From assembly GCF_003814705.1 (NCBI RefSeq), contig NZ_RKRA01000001.1, forward strand, positions 1,550,001 to 1,614,000: a stretch of DNA of 64,000 nucleotides. Direction: 5' to 3'. Shown one piece after another: positions 52,576 to 61,849 of the stretch. Position 1 is the stretch's first letter. Each line of letters starts with the position of its first letter. The notes beneath the pieces were generated by a model. It did not search any database. It was not told the DNA's origin and saw only the letters and a list, made by a program, of their open reading frames with translations. The stretch is from Georgenia muralis. GTDB taxonomy: Bacteria; Actinomycetota; Actinomycetes; Actinomycetales; Actinomycetaceae. Made by a program: the position numbers and the translations under genes.

Positions 52576-53178
52576 ATGAATGTCACCGCCGCCACCGCGA
52601 CCACCCGCCGCTGGGCCATGAAGGACCTCGTCCTCATGGTGGTCCTCGGCGTCGTCTTCGGCTTCGTCTACTGGGCGCTCGTCCAGGCCTGGAACGGCCT
52701 GAGCATCCTCATGGGCCCTGCCGGGGACCTCGCCCAGCACGTCCTCCTCGGGGGCTGGCTCCTCGTCGCGCCCATCGCGATCGCCATCATCCGCCGGCCC
52801 GGCGCCGGGATCGCCGCCGAGATCCTCGCCTCGGTGGTCGAGGTCGTCTTCCTCGGCTCACCGGTCGGCCCCATGCTCGTGGTGGCCGCCGCCATCCAGG
52901 GCATCGGCTCCGAGCTGCCCTTCGCGCTCACCCGCTACAAGAGGTACACCTGGGGCGTCTTCGCCCTCTCCGGGCTGCTCGGCGCGGGCCTGGTGTTCTT
53001 CTTCTCCGCGTTCCGCTCCGGCTGGTACGGCCAGGACATCTTCGCGCTGCGCCTGGTCGTGCAGTGCCTCTCGGGCATCGTCCTGGGCGGTCTGCTGGCC
53101 AAGGTGGTCGTCGACGCCCTCGCCCGCACCGGCGTCGTGGACAACTTCGCGATCGACCGCGAGACGGTCCGGGCGTGA
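52576..53178 (+). CDS. ykoE: ECF transporter S component YkoE
   Basis: 200 residues, six hydrophobic helices starting with MKDLVLMVVLGVVFGFVYWA. The GSPVGPMLVVAAAIQGIGSE segment and ALTRYKRYTWGVFALSG turn are typical of YkoE, the substrate-binding membrane component for thiamine or hydroxymethylpyrimidine. Its TGA overlaps the GTG of ykoD (GTGA). Confidence 0.9.
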   Translation: MNVTAATATTRRWAMKDLVLMVVLGVVFGFVYWALVQAWNGLSILMGPAGDLAQHVLLGGWLLVAPIAIAIIRRPGAGIAAEILASVVEVVFLGSPVGPMLVVAAAIQGIGSELPFALTRYKRYTWGVFALSGLLGAGLVFFFSAFRSGWYGQDIFALRLVVQCLSGIVLGGLLAKVVVDALARTGVVDNFAIDRETVRA

Positions 53179-55046
53179 CGAAGCCCCTGAGTGACCGCAC
53201 AGCCCTGGAGGGCGTCGGTCGCACGTCCGCCGGGCCGCCCGATCCGGCGGAGGCGCTCGCGCCCGGTGGCGCGGCCGTCGCGCTCGACGACGTCTCCGTC
53301 TCCTTCCCGCGCCGGCCGGACCCGGTGCTGCGCGGGGTCTCCCTGCGACTCGCGCCGGGTGAGCACGTGATCGTGCTCGGCGCGTCCGGGTCGGGGAAGT
53401 CGACCGTGCTGCAGCTCATCACCGGCGTCGTGCCGCACTCGGTCGCCGCGGCGGTGGCCGGGCGGGTCGCCGTGGGATCGGGCTCGAGGTCGGGCGGCGG
53501 GACGGCGACGGCGGAGGCCACCGTCGTCGAGCGGTCCCGCCACCTGGGCGTGCTCGCGCAGGACCCCGCGGCCGCCGTCTGTCTGCCGCACGTGGAGCAG
53601 GAGCTCGCCCTGCCGCTGGAGAACCACGGCGCCGATCCGGCGACGATCGGCCCGTGCATCGCAGCGGCACTCGACGCGGTCGGGGCGACCGGGCTGCGCG
53701 GGCGGGCCACGGCGACGCTGTCCGGCGGGGAGTCGCAGCGGGTCGCACTCGCCGCGGCGCTCGTCACCGAGCCGGAGGTACTGCTCCTCGACGAGCCGAC
53801 GTCGATGCTCGACCCGGCCGGGATCGCCGCCGTCCGCGAGGCGCTGGACGCGGCCACGCAGCGGTACCGGCCGGCGGTCGTGCTCGTCGAGCACCGGCTC
53901 GACGAGTGGGCGGGCGCCGAGGGCGTCGCCGGACTCCCGGGCCGGGCGCTGGCCCTGGCTGACGACGGCACCGTCCTCGCCGACGGCCCCACCGCCGCGG
54001 TGCTGGGGGACCACGCGTCAGCGCTGCACGCCGCGGGGTGCTGGCTGCCGCTCGAGACCGAGCTCCAGGCGCTCACCGGCGCCCCCGGCGGGCTCGGCGC
54101 GGCCGCCAACACCGCCCTGCTGACGGCGCTGGCCGAGCAGGCGGACGGGGTCGGGGAGGCCGGTGTGGAGGGCGGCGGCCCCGGAGCCGCAGCCGGTGCC
54201 GATGCCGGCGACGCCGTCGGAGATACCGCCGGAGACACCGCCGGAGGTGCCGGGCCGGTGCTGGCGGCCCGGTCCCTTGCCGTCGGGCGCGGGGACGGGA
54301 CCCCCAGGCGGCGGGGTCGGAGCCGCCGGCCTGTCCTGGAACCGGCTCCGGTTCTCGCCGGGGTGGACCTCGAGGTCGGCGCGGGGGAGGTGGTCGCGAT
54401 CCTCGGCGCCAACGGCGTCGGCAAGTCCACCCTGCTGCTCACGCTCGCCGGGTTGCTCGAGCCGCTCGCCGGCGAGGTCACCGGGGCGCGGCCGGGACTG
54501 GTCTTCCAGAACGCCGAGCACCAGTTCCTCGCCCACACCGTGCGGGAGGAGATCGCCCACGGCCTGCCCGCCGGCTCTGACGCGGTGGTGGCCCGCCGGC
54601 TGCGTCGGCACCGGCTCGATCACCTGGCCGAGCAGAACCCGTTCCGGCTCTCGGGCGGCGAGAAGCGTCGCCTCAGCCTCGCCGCCATGCTCGCCCACGA
54701 CCGGCCGGCCCTCCTCGCCGACGAGCCGACCCTCGGCCTGGACCGCCGCGACGCCGTCGCGACCCTGGCCACCCTGCGCGACGCGGCCGCCGCGGGCTCC
54801 GCCGTCGTCCTGGCCAGTCACGACCTGCGCGCCGTCGCTGCGCTCGCGGACCGCGTGGTCCTGCTCGGCGACGGCGGGGTGCTCGCCGACGGCCCGACCG
54901 CGGCGGTCCTCGGCGACGCCGCGCTGCTCGCCCGTGCCGGTGTGCGGGTCCCGCCGCTGGTGGCCTGGCTGCTCGAGCACGTGTCTCCTCACGCGGTGGC
55001 GCACGTCCTGCGCGAGCTCGACGCCGCGGTCGGGGCCGGCCGATGA
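53175..55046 (+). CDS. ykoD: ECF transporter double ATPase YkoD
   Basis: 623 residues with two ABC domains. First: Walker A LGASGSGKST (about 68), signature LSGGESQRVAL, Walker B LLLDEPTSMLD. Second: Walker A LGANGVGKST (about 410), signature LSGGEKRRLSL, Walker B LLADEPTLGLD. An Ala/Gly/Asp-rich linker (about 330-385, including DAGDAVGDTAGDTAGGAG) joins them. It powers YkoE/YkoC. Confidence 0.93.
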   Translation: MTKPLSDRTALEGVGRTSAGPPDPAEALAPGGAAVALDDVSVSFPRRPDPVLRGVSLRLAPGEHVIVLGASGSGKSTVLQLITGVVPHSVAAAVAGRVAVGSGSRSGGGTATAEATVVERSRHLGVLAQDPAAAVCLPHVEQELALPLENHGADPATIGPCIAAALDAVGATGLRGRATATLSGGESQRVALAAALVTEPEVLLLDEPTSMLDPAGIAAVREALDAATQRYRPAVVLVEHRLDEWAGAEGVAGLPGRALALADDGTVLADGPTAAVLGDHASALHAAGCWLPLETELQALTGAPGGLGAAANTALLTALAEQADGVGEAGVEGGGPGAAAGADAGDAVGDTAGDTAGGAGPVLAARSLAVGRGDGTPRRRGRSRRPVLEPAPVLAGVDLEVGAGEVVAILGANGVGKSTLLLTLAGLLEPLAGEVTGARPGLVFQNAEHQFLAHTVREEIAHGLPAGSDAVVARRLRRHRLDHLAEQNPFRLSGGEKRRLSLAAMLAHDRPALLADEPTLGLDRRDAVATLATLRDAAAAGSAVVLASHDLRAVAALADRVVLLGDGGVLADGPTAAVLGDAALLARAGVRVPPLVAWLLEHVSPHAVAHVLRELDAAVGAGR

Positions 55047-55843
55047 GCGCCTTCTCCGCGGCTCCGCCGGTGGACTCCGCGCTCGCCCGGCGGAACCCGA
55101 CCGTCAAGCTGGCGCTCCTGACCATCGTCTCGCTCGTGGTGATGTTCGTCCTCGACCCGGTGACCCCGGCGGTGCTGTACGTGCTTGCGCTCGGGGGTGT
55201 CGTGGCATCGGCCCGGCTCACGCCACGCTCACTGGCCCTCGCGCACGTGCCGTTCGTCCTGTTCGCCGTCGGGGTGCTCACGGTCAACGCCCTCACCCGG
55301 CCCGGTGAGGTGCTGTGGCAGGCCGGGGCGCTGCGCGTGACGGTCGAGGGGCTGAGCGTCGGCGGCGCGCTGGCGGGGCGCACCCTGCTCATCGGGGTGC
55401 TGGCCATCGGGTTCCTGGCCTCCACCGACGGCGTCGCCCTCATGACGAGCCTGCACCACAACGCCCGGCTCGGCGCCCGGGTGACTTACGCCGTCCTCGC
55501 CGGGTACCGGATGCTCCAGGAGATGCCACGCGAGTGGGCGACCATCCGCCACGCCCACGCCGTCCGGGCCACGTTCGACGGCGGCCGGCCGCCGCGCGGC
55601 CCCCGGCACCTCGCCGGGGTCGCGTTCGCCCTGCTCGTGGTCTCGGTCCGCAAGGGCGAGCGGATGGCGCAGGCGCTGGAGTCGCGCGGGCTCGGGCTCG
55701 AGCCGCGGACGACGTGGCGGCCGGTGGTGGTCACACGCGCGGACCGGTGGTTCGCCGCCGGCGTGCTCGCGGTGGTGGCGGCCGTCATCGCGCTGAGCGG
55801 CGCGCTGGGATACCTGGAGGGGCCGGGCGCGCTGAACGGGTGA
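55043..55843 (+). CDS. ykoC: ECF transporter T component YkoC
   Basis: 266 residues, ATGA overlap with ykoD. CbiQ-type energy-coupling membrane protein: RRNPTVKLALLTIVSLVVMF at the start, then the cytosolic coupling helices with the Ala-Arg-Ser-like ARG motifs (MRTFVTRG is replaced by ESRGLGLEPRTTW and RATFDGGRPPRGPRH). Last gene of the riboswitch-controlled operon, followed by a strong hairpin. Confidence 0.9.
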   Translation: MSAFSAAPPVDSALARRNPTVKLALLTIVSLVVMFVLDPVTPAVLYVLALGGVVASARLTPRSLALAHVPFVLFAVGVLTVNALTRPGEVLWQAGALRVTVEGLSVGGALAGRTLLIGVLAIGFLASTDGVALMTSLHHNARLGARVTYAVLAGYRMLQEMPREWATIRHAHAVRATFDGGRPPRGPRHLAGVAFALLVVSVRKGERMAQALESRGLGLEPRTTWRPVVVTRADRWFAAGVLAVVAAVIALSGALGYLEGPGALNG

Positions 55844-55912
55844 GAGTGTCGCTGGGCACGCCGGCCGGGATGGCGCTGCCCGCCCGACGCCGTCCGGCGA
55901 CGCACCACCTGT

Positions 55913-55955
55913 AGCCGAAGAGAACGTCAGGCATGGCCTGACGCTCTCTTCGGCT
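55913..55955 (+). terminator. Bidirectional terminator-like hairpin
   Basis: agccgaagagaacgtcagg (55913-55931) and cctgacgctctcttcggct (55937-55955) pair almost perfectly around catgg. It sits between ykoC and the convergent ABC-2 permease, so it may stop both transcripts. Same core as the split hairpin after hyuB. Confidence 0.75.
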
Positions 55956-55977
55956 CGTGCGTGACGCATGCGACCTA

Positions 55978-57110
55978 GTGTCGTACACCATAAATTCACG
56001 GGATAAGTCGTAGAATGGGGTATGTCGCGATCTGGGCGCCCGAAGGCCGAGTTGGTCCTCACTGCTGAGGAGCGTGAGCAGCTGATGCGCTGGTCGCGCA
56101 GGGCGAAGTCCGCCCAGGCGTTGGCGCTGCGCTCGCGGATCGTCCTGGCCTGCGCGGAGGGGCTGGACAACAAGTCGGTGGCCGCCCGTCTGGGGTGCGC
56201 GGCGGCGACGGTGGGCAAGTGGCGCGCCCGGTTCGTCGAGCTGCGGCTGGACGGGCTGGCGGACGAGCCGCGCCCGGGGCGGCCGGCCTCGATCAGCGCC
56301 GAGCAGGTCGAGGACGTCGTGGTCGCCACGCTGGAGTCGACACCGAAGAACGCCACGCACTGGTCGCGGGCGAAGATGGCCGAGCGCACCGGGTTGAGCA
56401 GGTCCACCATCGGGCGGATCTGGAAGGCGTTCGAGCTCAAGCCGCACCGCGAGGAGGGGTTCAAGCTCTCCAACGACCCGCTGTTCGTGGAGAAGGTCTA
56501 CGACGTCGTCGGGCTCTACCTCGACCCGCCGGAGTCCGCGGTGGTGCTGTGCGTGGACGAGAAGAGCCAGGTCCAGGCACTGGCCAGGTCCCAGCCGGCG
56601 TTGCCGATGATGCCCGGGATGCCCGAGCGGCGCACCCACGACTACGTCCGGCACGGCACCACCAGCCTGTTCGCCGCGTTCAACACCGCCGACGGCACCG
56701 TGATCTCCTCCCTGCACCGTAAGCACCGGGCGGTGGAGTTCAAGAAGTTCCTGACCAAGATCGATACCGAGGTTCCCGACCACCTCGACGTCCACCTGAT
56801 CTGCGACAACTACTCCACCCACAAGCACCCCACGGTCAACCGCTGGCTTCAGGCGCACCCGCGCTTCCACATGCACTTCACCCCGACGTACTCGTCCTGG
56901 ATCAACCAGGTCGAGCGGTTCTTCGCCTACGTCACCGCCGACCTGCTCCAGCGCTCGGACCACCGCAGCGTCCAGGCCCTCGAGGCCGACATCCGCAACT
57001 GGGTCAAAGCCTGGAACGATGACCCCAAGCCGTTCATCTGGACCAAGACCGCCGAACAGATCCTCGAATCACTGAAACGACTTCTTCAACGGACTACCGG
57101 CGCAGGACAC
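55978..57110 (+). mobile_element. IS630-family insertion sequence
   Basis: 1133 bp flanked by TA (55976-55977 and 57111-57112). Ends gtgtcgtacacc and, reversed, gtgtcctgcgcc form the inverted repeats. The restored target is CCTAGG, i.e. a CTAG core, the classic IS630 target with TA duplication. It lies between the hairpin after ykoC and the last codon of the ABC-2 permease gene. Confidence 0.9.
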
Positions 57111-57113
57111 TAG
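56022..57113 (+). CDS. IS630-family transposase
   Basis: 363 residues. N-terminal HTH (NKSVAARLGCAAATVGKWRARF and LSRSTIGRIWKAF), DDE domain with first Asp in VVLCVDEKSQVQAL, second in DVHLICDNYSTHKHP and Glu in YSSWINQVERFFAYVT. Its stop codon TAG (57111-57113) is built from the target TA, so it depends on the insertion site. Gene looks intact. Confidence 0.95.
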   Translation: MSRSGRPKAELVLTAEEREQLMRWSRRAKSAQALALRSRIVLACAEGLDNKSVAARLGCAAATVGKWRARFVELRLDGLADEPRPGRPASISAEQVEDVVVATLESTPKNATHWSRAKMAERTGLSRSTIGRIWKAFELKPHREEGFKLSNDPLFVEKVYDVVGLYLDPPESAVVLCVDEKSQVQALARSQPALPMMPGMPERRTHDYVRHGTTSLFAAFNTADGTVISSLHRKHRAVEFKKFLTKIDTEVPDHLDVHLICDNYSTHKHPTVNRWLQAHPRFHMHFTPTYSSWINQVERFFAYVTADLLQRSDHRSVQALEADIRNWVKAWNDDPKPFIWTKTAEQILESLKRLLQRTTGAGH

Positions 57114-58771
57114 GTGGTCACCACGTCCCGCCGGTGGAACGCCGCCAGCCCAGCCGCCACCCCGGCGACGGCCAGCGCGGCCAGCACCAGGACCGGGCCA
57201 AGAGTGAGGTCCTCGACCGGCAGCGCCGGCACGTGGTCCCAGGGCGAGAGCGCGGTCAGCCAGCCCGGCGGCTCGAGCAACGGCCCGAAGAACTCCATGA
57301 CGAAGCCGACGACGACCACCACCCACGCCAGGGTGAGGGCCCGCGGCGCGATGCCGTAGAGCAGCGCGGCGACGCCGAGGACCAGCAGCACCGCGGGCGC
57401 ACTGACGAGCCCGGCGAGGGCGAGGTCACCCACGTGGTGCCACTGGCCGGTGGAGGCCGCGGCCCCGAGCCCGACGGCCGTGCTGGACAGGACGACCAGG
57501 AAGACCGAGGCCAGCGCCACGACGGCGACGTGCCCGCCGAGCCAGGCCGTGCGGCTGGTCGCCGTCGCCAGGACCGGCTCGGCGCGGCCCTCGACCTCCT
57601 CGGACCGGGCCCGCTGGACGGCGAGGACCGCGAACACGGCCGTGGCCACCGACATCATCGAGACCATGAGCGCGAGGTACCCGGCGACGCTGTCCTCGGC
57701 GTTGCCGAGCACCGCCGTGAGCTCGGGGGTGACGTCGACGAAGTTCTCGACGAGCGTGTCGGCCACCCCGCCGTAGACGAGACCGGCGATCGTCAGGCCG
57801 ATCGCCCAGCCGCGCACGCCCGAGCGCTGGAGCCGCCAGGACAGCGTGGTGGGTCCGCGCAACCAGTCGGCGGCCTCGGCCCGTCCGCGCCGGGCCGGGC
57901 GCAGGCCCGCCCCCACGTCACGGCGCAGCGACAGGGCGTACCCGAGCGCGGCCGCCCCGGCGGCCACGACGAGCGAGATCGCCAGCGGCCACCACCGCTC
58001 GTCCACGAACGGGCGGGTCTGCTGCGACCAGGCGAACGGCGAGAGCCAGGACAGTGCGGTGCCGTGCTCGCCGAGGGAGTCCCCGATGGCGCGCAGGACG
58101 AACCCGGCGCCCAGCACGGCGCCGGCCGCGCTCGAGGCGGCCCGGGAGTACTCGGTCAGCTGGACCGTCACCGCGGTGACGCCGGCGAAGACCAGGCCCA
58201 CGGCCGCGGTCCCGGCCCCGACCAGTGCGGCGCCGCCGAGCGGGGCGTCGAAGCCCACGAGCGCCGCGGTGAGGACGACGGCGAGAGCGGCGTTGGCGAT
58301 GACCGCCACGACCAGCGCCGCGGTGAGCGGGGCGTGCGCGCCGACGACGTTGGCCCGGACGAGCTCGGACCGCCCGGTCTGCTCCTCGACCCGGGTGTGC
58401 CGGGAGACGAGCAGGATGTTCATCAGCGCGGCGGCGAGGAGGAAGTACAGCCAGTACACCGCGGCGAAGAAGCTCTGGTAGGTGATGCCCTCGCCCAGGC
58501 CGTAGCCGGGCCCGCCGAGCAGGGAGATGACCGGGCCCTGTGTGAACGACGCCGCCTGCTGCAGGTCCGCCGTCGTGGGGAACAGGGCGCCGAACGCGGT
58601 GAAGAAGTACGGCACGAACAGGGCGATCCCGCCCACCCACAGGGGGAGCCGGACCCGGTCGCGACGCAGCATGAGGCGCACGAGCGCACCGGTCCCGGCG
58701 AGCGCGCCGCGGGCGGCGTCGCGGGCGGGGGCGGTGGGGGCCACCGGAGGCGTGGCGACGGCGGCGCTCAC
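57110..58771 (-). CDS. ABC-2 type exporter permease
   Basis: 553 residues from GTG 58771 (GTGA overlap with the ATPase stop). About 12 helices in two similar halves, as in the tetronasin-resistance/TnrB-like exporter permeases of actinobacteria (LPLWVGGIALFVPYFFTAFG near the start; HVPALPVEDLTLGPVLVLAA near the end). The stop TAG is formed at the border to the IS630 element and would also exist without it. Works with the adjacent ATPase; substrate unknown. Confidence 0.88.
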   Translation of the reverse strand: MSAAVATPPVAPTAPARDAARGALAGTGALVRLMLRRDRVRLPLWVGGIALFVPYFFTAFGALFPTTADLQQAASFTQGPVISLLGGPGYGLGEGITYQSFFAAVYWLYFLLAAALMNILLVSRHTRVEEQTGRSELVRANVVGAHAPLTAALVVAVIANAALAVVLTAALVGFDAPLGGAALVGAGTAAVGLVFAGVTAVTVQLTEYSRAASSAAGAVLGAGFVLRAIGDSLGEHGTALSWLSPFAWSQQTRPFVDERWWPLAISLVVAAGAAALGYALSLRRDVGAGLRPARRGRAEAADWLRGPTTLSWRLQRSGVRGWAIGLTIAGLVYGGVADTLVENFVDVTPELTAVLGNAEDSVAGYLALMVSMMSVATAVFAVLAVQRARSEEVEGRAEPVLATATSRTAWLGGHVAVVALASVFLVVLSSTAVGLGAAASTGQWHHVGDLALAGLVSAPAVLLVLGVAALLYGIAPRALTLAWVVVVVGFVMEFFGPLLEPPGWLTALSPWDHVPALPVEDLTLGPVLVLAALAVAGVAAGLAAFHRRDVVTT

Positions 58772-59799
58772 CGGGCACCGCCCGTCGCGGCGACGGCCTC
58801 GGCGTCGTCGTGGTTGCGCGACCGGCGGTCGTGCCGGCGGCCCAGGCGGCGCCCGCTCCGCCCGTCGGGACCGCCGCGCCCGTCGGCGGGGGCCGGGGCG
58901 GCGTCGGCGTCGGTGGCGCCGTTGCCGTAGTGGCGCAGGAGCAGCTGCTCCAGCGTGGGCGGGTGGGCCACGATCTGGCGCACCCCGAGCTCGGCCAGGG
59001 CGCGCATGACCTCGGGCACGCGCTCGCCGTCGACCTCGAACCGGGCGGCGCCGTCGACCGGGCGCAGGTCGTGCACGCCGGGCAGGGCGGCGAGGGTGTC
59101 GGCCGGCCGGTCGGTGGTGGCCGTGACGGTGGTGCGGGTGAGGTGCCGCAGCTCGGCCAGGGTGCCGCTCTCGACGACGCGGCCCTGCCGGACGATCGAG
59201 ACGCGGTCGGCCAGGACCTCGACCTGGGCGAGGATGTGGCTGGAGAGCAGGACGGTGGTGCCGTGCTCCTTCGCGCGGGCGATCTCCTCCTGGAAGACCG
59301 CCTCCATGAGCGGGTCCAGGCCCGCCGTCGGCTCGTCGAGGAGGAGGAGCTCGACGTCGGCCGCGAGGGCGGCGACGAGGGCGACCTTCTGCCGGTTGCC
59401 CTTGGAGTAGGTGCGGCCCTTCTTGGTCAGGTCCAGGTCGAAGCGGGCGGCGAGCTCGTCGACGCGGGCGCGGTCGGCGCCGCCGCGCAGGCGCGTGAAG
59501 ACGTCGATCGCCTCCCCGCCGGTGAGGTTGGGCCACAGCTCGACGTCGCCGGGCACGTACGCCAGGCGCCGGTGCAGCGCGACGGCGTCGCGGACCGGGT
59601 CGGCGCCGAGGAGCTCGGCGGTGCCGGCGTCGGGCCGGAGCAGGCCCAGGAGGATGCGGATGGTCGTGGTCTTCCCGGCGCCGTTGGGGCCGAGGAAGCC
59701 GTGGACCTCGCCGCGGCGGATGGTGAGGTCGAGACCGTCGAGCGCGCGGGTGGTGCCGAAGGTCTTGACGAGGCTGTCGATGCGGATGACGTCGTCCAT
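58768..59799 (-). CDS. ABC exporter ATPase
   Basis: 343 residues. Walker A LGPNGAGKTT (about 37), Q-loop AYVPGDVELWPNLTGGE, an unusual signature YSKGNRQKVAL in place of LSGGQ (typical for drug-exporter ATPases of this group), Walker B LLLLDEPTAGLDP and H-loop LLSSHILAQ. The last 40 residues are Asp/Arg/Gly-rich and extra. Likely drug or lipid export under the upstream TetR regulator. Confidence 0.92.
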   Translation of the reverse strand: MDDVIRIDSLVKTFGTTRALDGLDLTIRRGEVHGFLGPNGAGKTTTIRILLGLLRPDAGTAELLGADPVRDAVALHRRLAYVPGDVELWPNLTGGEAIDVFTRLRGGADRARVDELAARFDLDLTKKGRTYSKGNRQKVALVAALAADVELLLLDEPTAGLDPLMEAVFQEEIARAKEHGTTVLLSSHILAQVEVLADRVSIVRQGRVVESGTLAELRHLTRTTVTATTDRPADTLAALPGVHDLRPVDGAARFEVDGERVPEVMRALAELGVRQIVAHPPTLEQLLLRHYGNGATDADAAPAPADGRGGPDGRSGRRLGRRHDRRSRNHDDAEAVAATGGAR

Positions 59800-59892
59800 G
59801 TCGGTCTCCTGAGGGGCGGCTGCGTCGCCGCCGGGGTGGTGCTGCCTGTGCTTGCCGGGTGCCGGCCGTGCCGGTGTCGTGATCGCGAGGTC

Positions 59893-60618
59893 TCAGGGCT
59901 GCGCGGGCGACGGCGGGTCGGGAGCGACGTCGTGCGGCGCGGCGTGGGCGGCGCGGCCGTCCACGCCCTCCGCCGCCAGGACCGCGTCGTAGATCGACGA
60001 GGTCGTGAACAGGCCGTAGGTGTAGAGCTCCAGGGTCGGCAGCATGGTGGTGTGCTCGAGCTCGCGCATGAAGGTCGCCACGTCGGGCCGGCGGCCCTGC
60101 GCCTCGTCCAGCCGCAGCTGCAGCAGCAGCCCGCCGAGCCCGCCGAGGGTGAGCTGGCGGGCGCGCGCCTCCGGGTCGCGGCTGGGGCGGATGACCCCCG
60201 CGGCGACGCCCTCCTCGAGGTAGGCGGTCGCGTCGGTGACCATCTGCTCGAACAGGTGCGTGGCGAGCGCGCCGCCGGCGGTCAGGCTCGCGACGACGTA
60301 CATCGCGATCGAGCCGTACTCGTCGAGCCGGGCGAGGTTGTCCAGGACGGCGCGCGGGTCCGCCGTCGCCAGGGACTCGGTCTTGGTCTCGCGGATGAGG
60401 GCGAGCACGTGCTCGTCGCAGGCCTCGCGGAGGCCGGCCTTGGAGCCGTAGTGCCGGATGATCAGCGCCGGGCTCACCCCGGCGTCCTCGGCGATGGCCC
60501 GCAGCCCCACGCCGAAGCCCTCCGCGCCGAACCGGTGGAGCGCGGCGTTGCGGATCCGTGCCCGGGCGTGGAGGTCCGCATCCGGGTCGGGCCCGCGCGA
60601 GCCATGAGGTGAACGCAC
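59893..60618 (-). CDS. TetR-family regulator of the ABC exporter
   Basis: 241 residues from GTG 60618. HTH: RIRNAALHRFGAEGFGVGLR then AEDAGVSPALIIRHYGSKAG. The long C-terminal ligand domain ends in an Ala/Pro-rich tail. GTG 60618 lies only about seven bases after a -10 box, so the message is probably leaderless. It precedes the ABC-2 exporter genes on the same strand (93-base gap) and likely controls them. Confidence 0.9.
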   Translation of the reverse strand: MRSPHGSRGPDPDADLHARARIRNAALHRFGAEGFGVGLRAIAEDAGVSPALIIRHYGSKAGLREACDEHVLALIRETKTESLATADPRAVLDNLARLDEYGSIAMYVVASLTAGGALATHLFEQMVTDATAYLEEGVAAGVIRPSRDPEARARQLTLGGLGGLLLQLRLDEAQGRRPDVATFMRELEHTTMLPTLELYTYGLFTTSSIYDAVLAAEGVDGRAAHAAPHDVAPDPPSPAQP

Positions 60619-60625
60619 GTTGATG

Positions 60626-60641
60626 ATTGTAAACACGTGTT
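60626..60641 (-). promoter_or_regulatory. Promoter -10 box and palindromic operator of the TetR gene
   Basis: On the minus strand TACAAT (60631-60626) is a good -10, overlapped and preceded by the perfect palindrome AACACGTGTT (60632-60641). A repressor bound there would block polymerase, consistent with TetR autoregulation. Confidence 0.6.
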
Positions 60642-60799
60642 CAGCCCGGGCGCCACCCATTTCGACGCCAACCGGAAAAGAGCGTGAAACCGGAGGAAAC
60701 GCCGTCGAAACGCGCGGTCCCTAGCGTCAGGAGGGTGCCGCGGGACCGGCCCCTGCGTGGCCCCGCGGCTCCCGACCCCTCTGACCTCCGGAGACCCCG

Positions 60800-61849
60800 A
60801 TGCCCCGCTCAGCCCGCAGCCTCGCCGGCCCCGCCGCGATCCTCACCAGCCTGGCCCTGCTCGCCGCGTGCTCCCCCGGCACCGCCGAGCCCGCCGAGGG
60901 GGAGGCGAGCGGCGCCCCCAACCTGGGCGACCTCACCGTCCAGCTCTCCTGGGTGAAGAACGCCGAGTTCGCCGGGGAGTACTTCGCCATCGAGAACGGC
61001 TACTTCGCCGACGCCGGCTTCGGCGAGGTCACCCTCACCCCGGGCCCGGCCGCGACCGAGACGATCGTCGCCTCCGGCGAGGCGCTGGTCGGCCTGTCCT
61101 CGCCGGTCGCCGCCGCGCCGGTCAACATCGAGCAGGACGCCGGCCTGCGGATCATCGGTACGACGTACCAGAAGAACCCCTTCACGATCCTGTCCCTGGC
61201 GGAGAACGCCATCGAGACGCCCGAGGACCTCGTCGGCAAGACGATCGGCGTCCAGACCGGCGGCAACGACACCCTCTTCGCGGCCCTGCTCGAGGTCAAC
61301 GGGATCGACCCGGCCGACGTCGACATCGTGCCGGTCGGCTACGACCCCTCCGAGCTGACCAACGGCAACGTCGACGGCTTCTTCGCCTTCCTCACCAACG
61401 AGGCGATCACCGTCGAGCTCGCCGGGTTCGACACCGTCAACCTGCCCCTGGCCGACAACGGGCTGCCCTTCATGACGGAGAGCTTCATCGTCACCGAGGA
61501 CTCCATCGAGAACGAGCGCGAGGCCCTCAAGGCCTTCCTCCACGCCGAGATCCTCGGCTGGCGCGACGCCATCGCCGACCCCGAGGAGTCCGCCCGGCTC
61601 GCGGTGGAGGAGTACGGCGCCGACCTCGAGCTCGAGATGGACAAGGAGGTCCGCCAGGCGGAGGAGCAGGTCGACCTCATCAGCACCGAGGAGACCGACG
61701 CCAACGGGCTGCTCACCATCTCCGACGAGCTGGTCGAGGCCAACATCGAGACACTCGCCGTCGCCGGCTTCGACATCACGGCGGAGGAGCTGTTCGACCT
61801 GTCGCTCCTGGAGGAAGTCTATGACGAGCACCCCGAGCTCCTTGAGTGA
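60800..61849 (+). CDS. ABC importer binding lipoprotein (NMT1/THI5-like)
   Basis: 349 residues. Lipoprotein signal with [11 protein letters not shown] lipobox. The mature domain is SsuA/THI5-like: [20 protein letters not shown], then [20 protein letters not shown] and [17 protein letters not shown]. This subfamily binds aminopyrimidine thiamine precursors, sulfonates or riboflavin-like ligands. ATPase and two permeases follow. No TPP riboswitch was found upstream. Confidence 0.88.
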   Translation: MPRSARSLAGPAAILTSLALLAACSPGTAEPAEGEASGAPNLGDLTVQLSWVKNAEFAGEYFAIENGYFADAGFGEVTLTPGPAATETIVASGEALVGLSSPVAAAPVNIEQDAGLRIIGTTYQKNPFTILSLAENAIETPEDLVGKTIGVQTGGNDTLFAALLEVNGIDPADVDIVPVGYDPSELTNGNVDGFFAFLTNEAITVELAGFDTVNLPLADNGLPFMTESFIVTEDSIENEREALKAFLHAEILGWRDAIADPEESARLAVEEYGADLELEMDKEVRQAEEQVDLISTEETDANGLLTISDELVEANIETLAVAGFDITAEELFDLSLLEEVYDEHPELLE

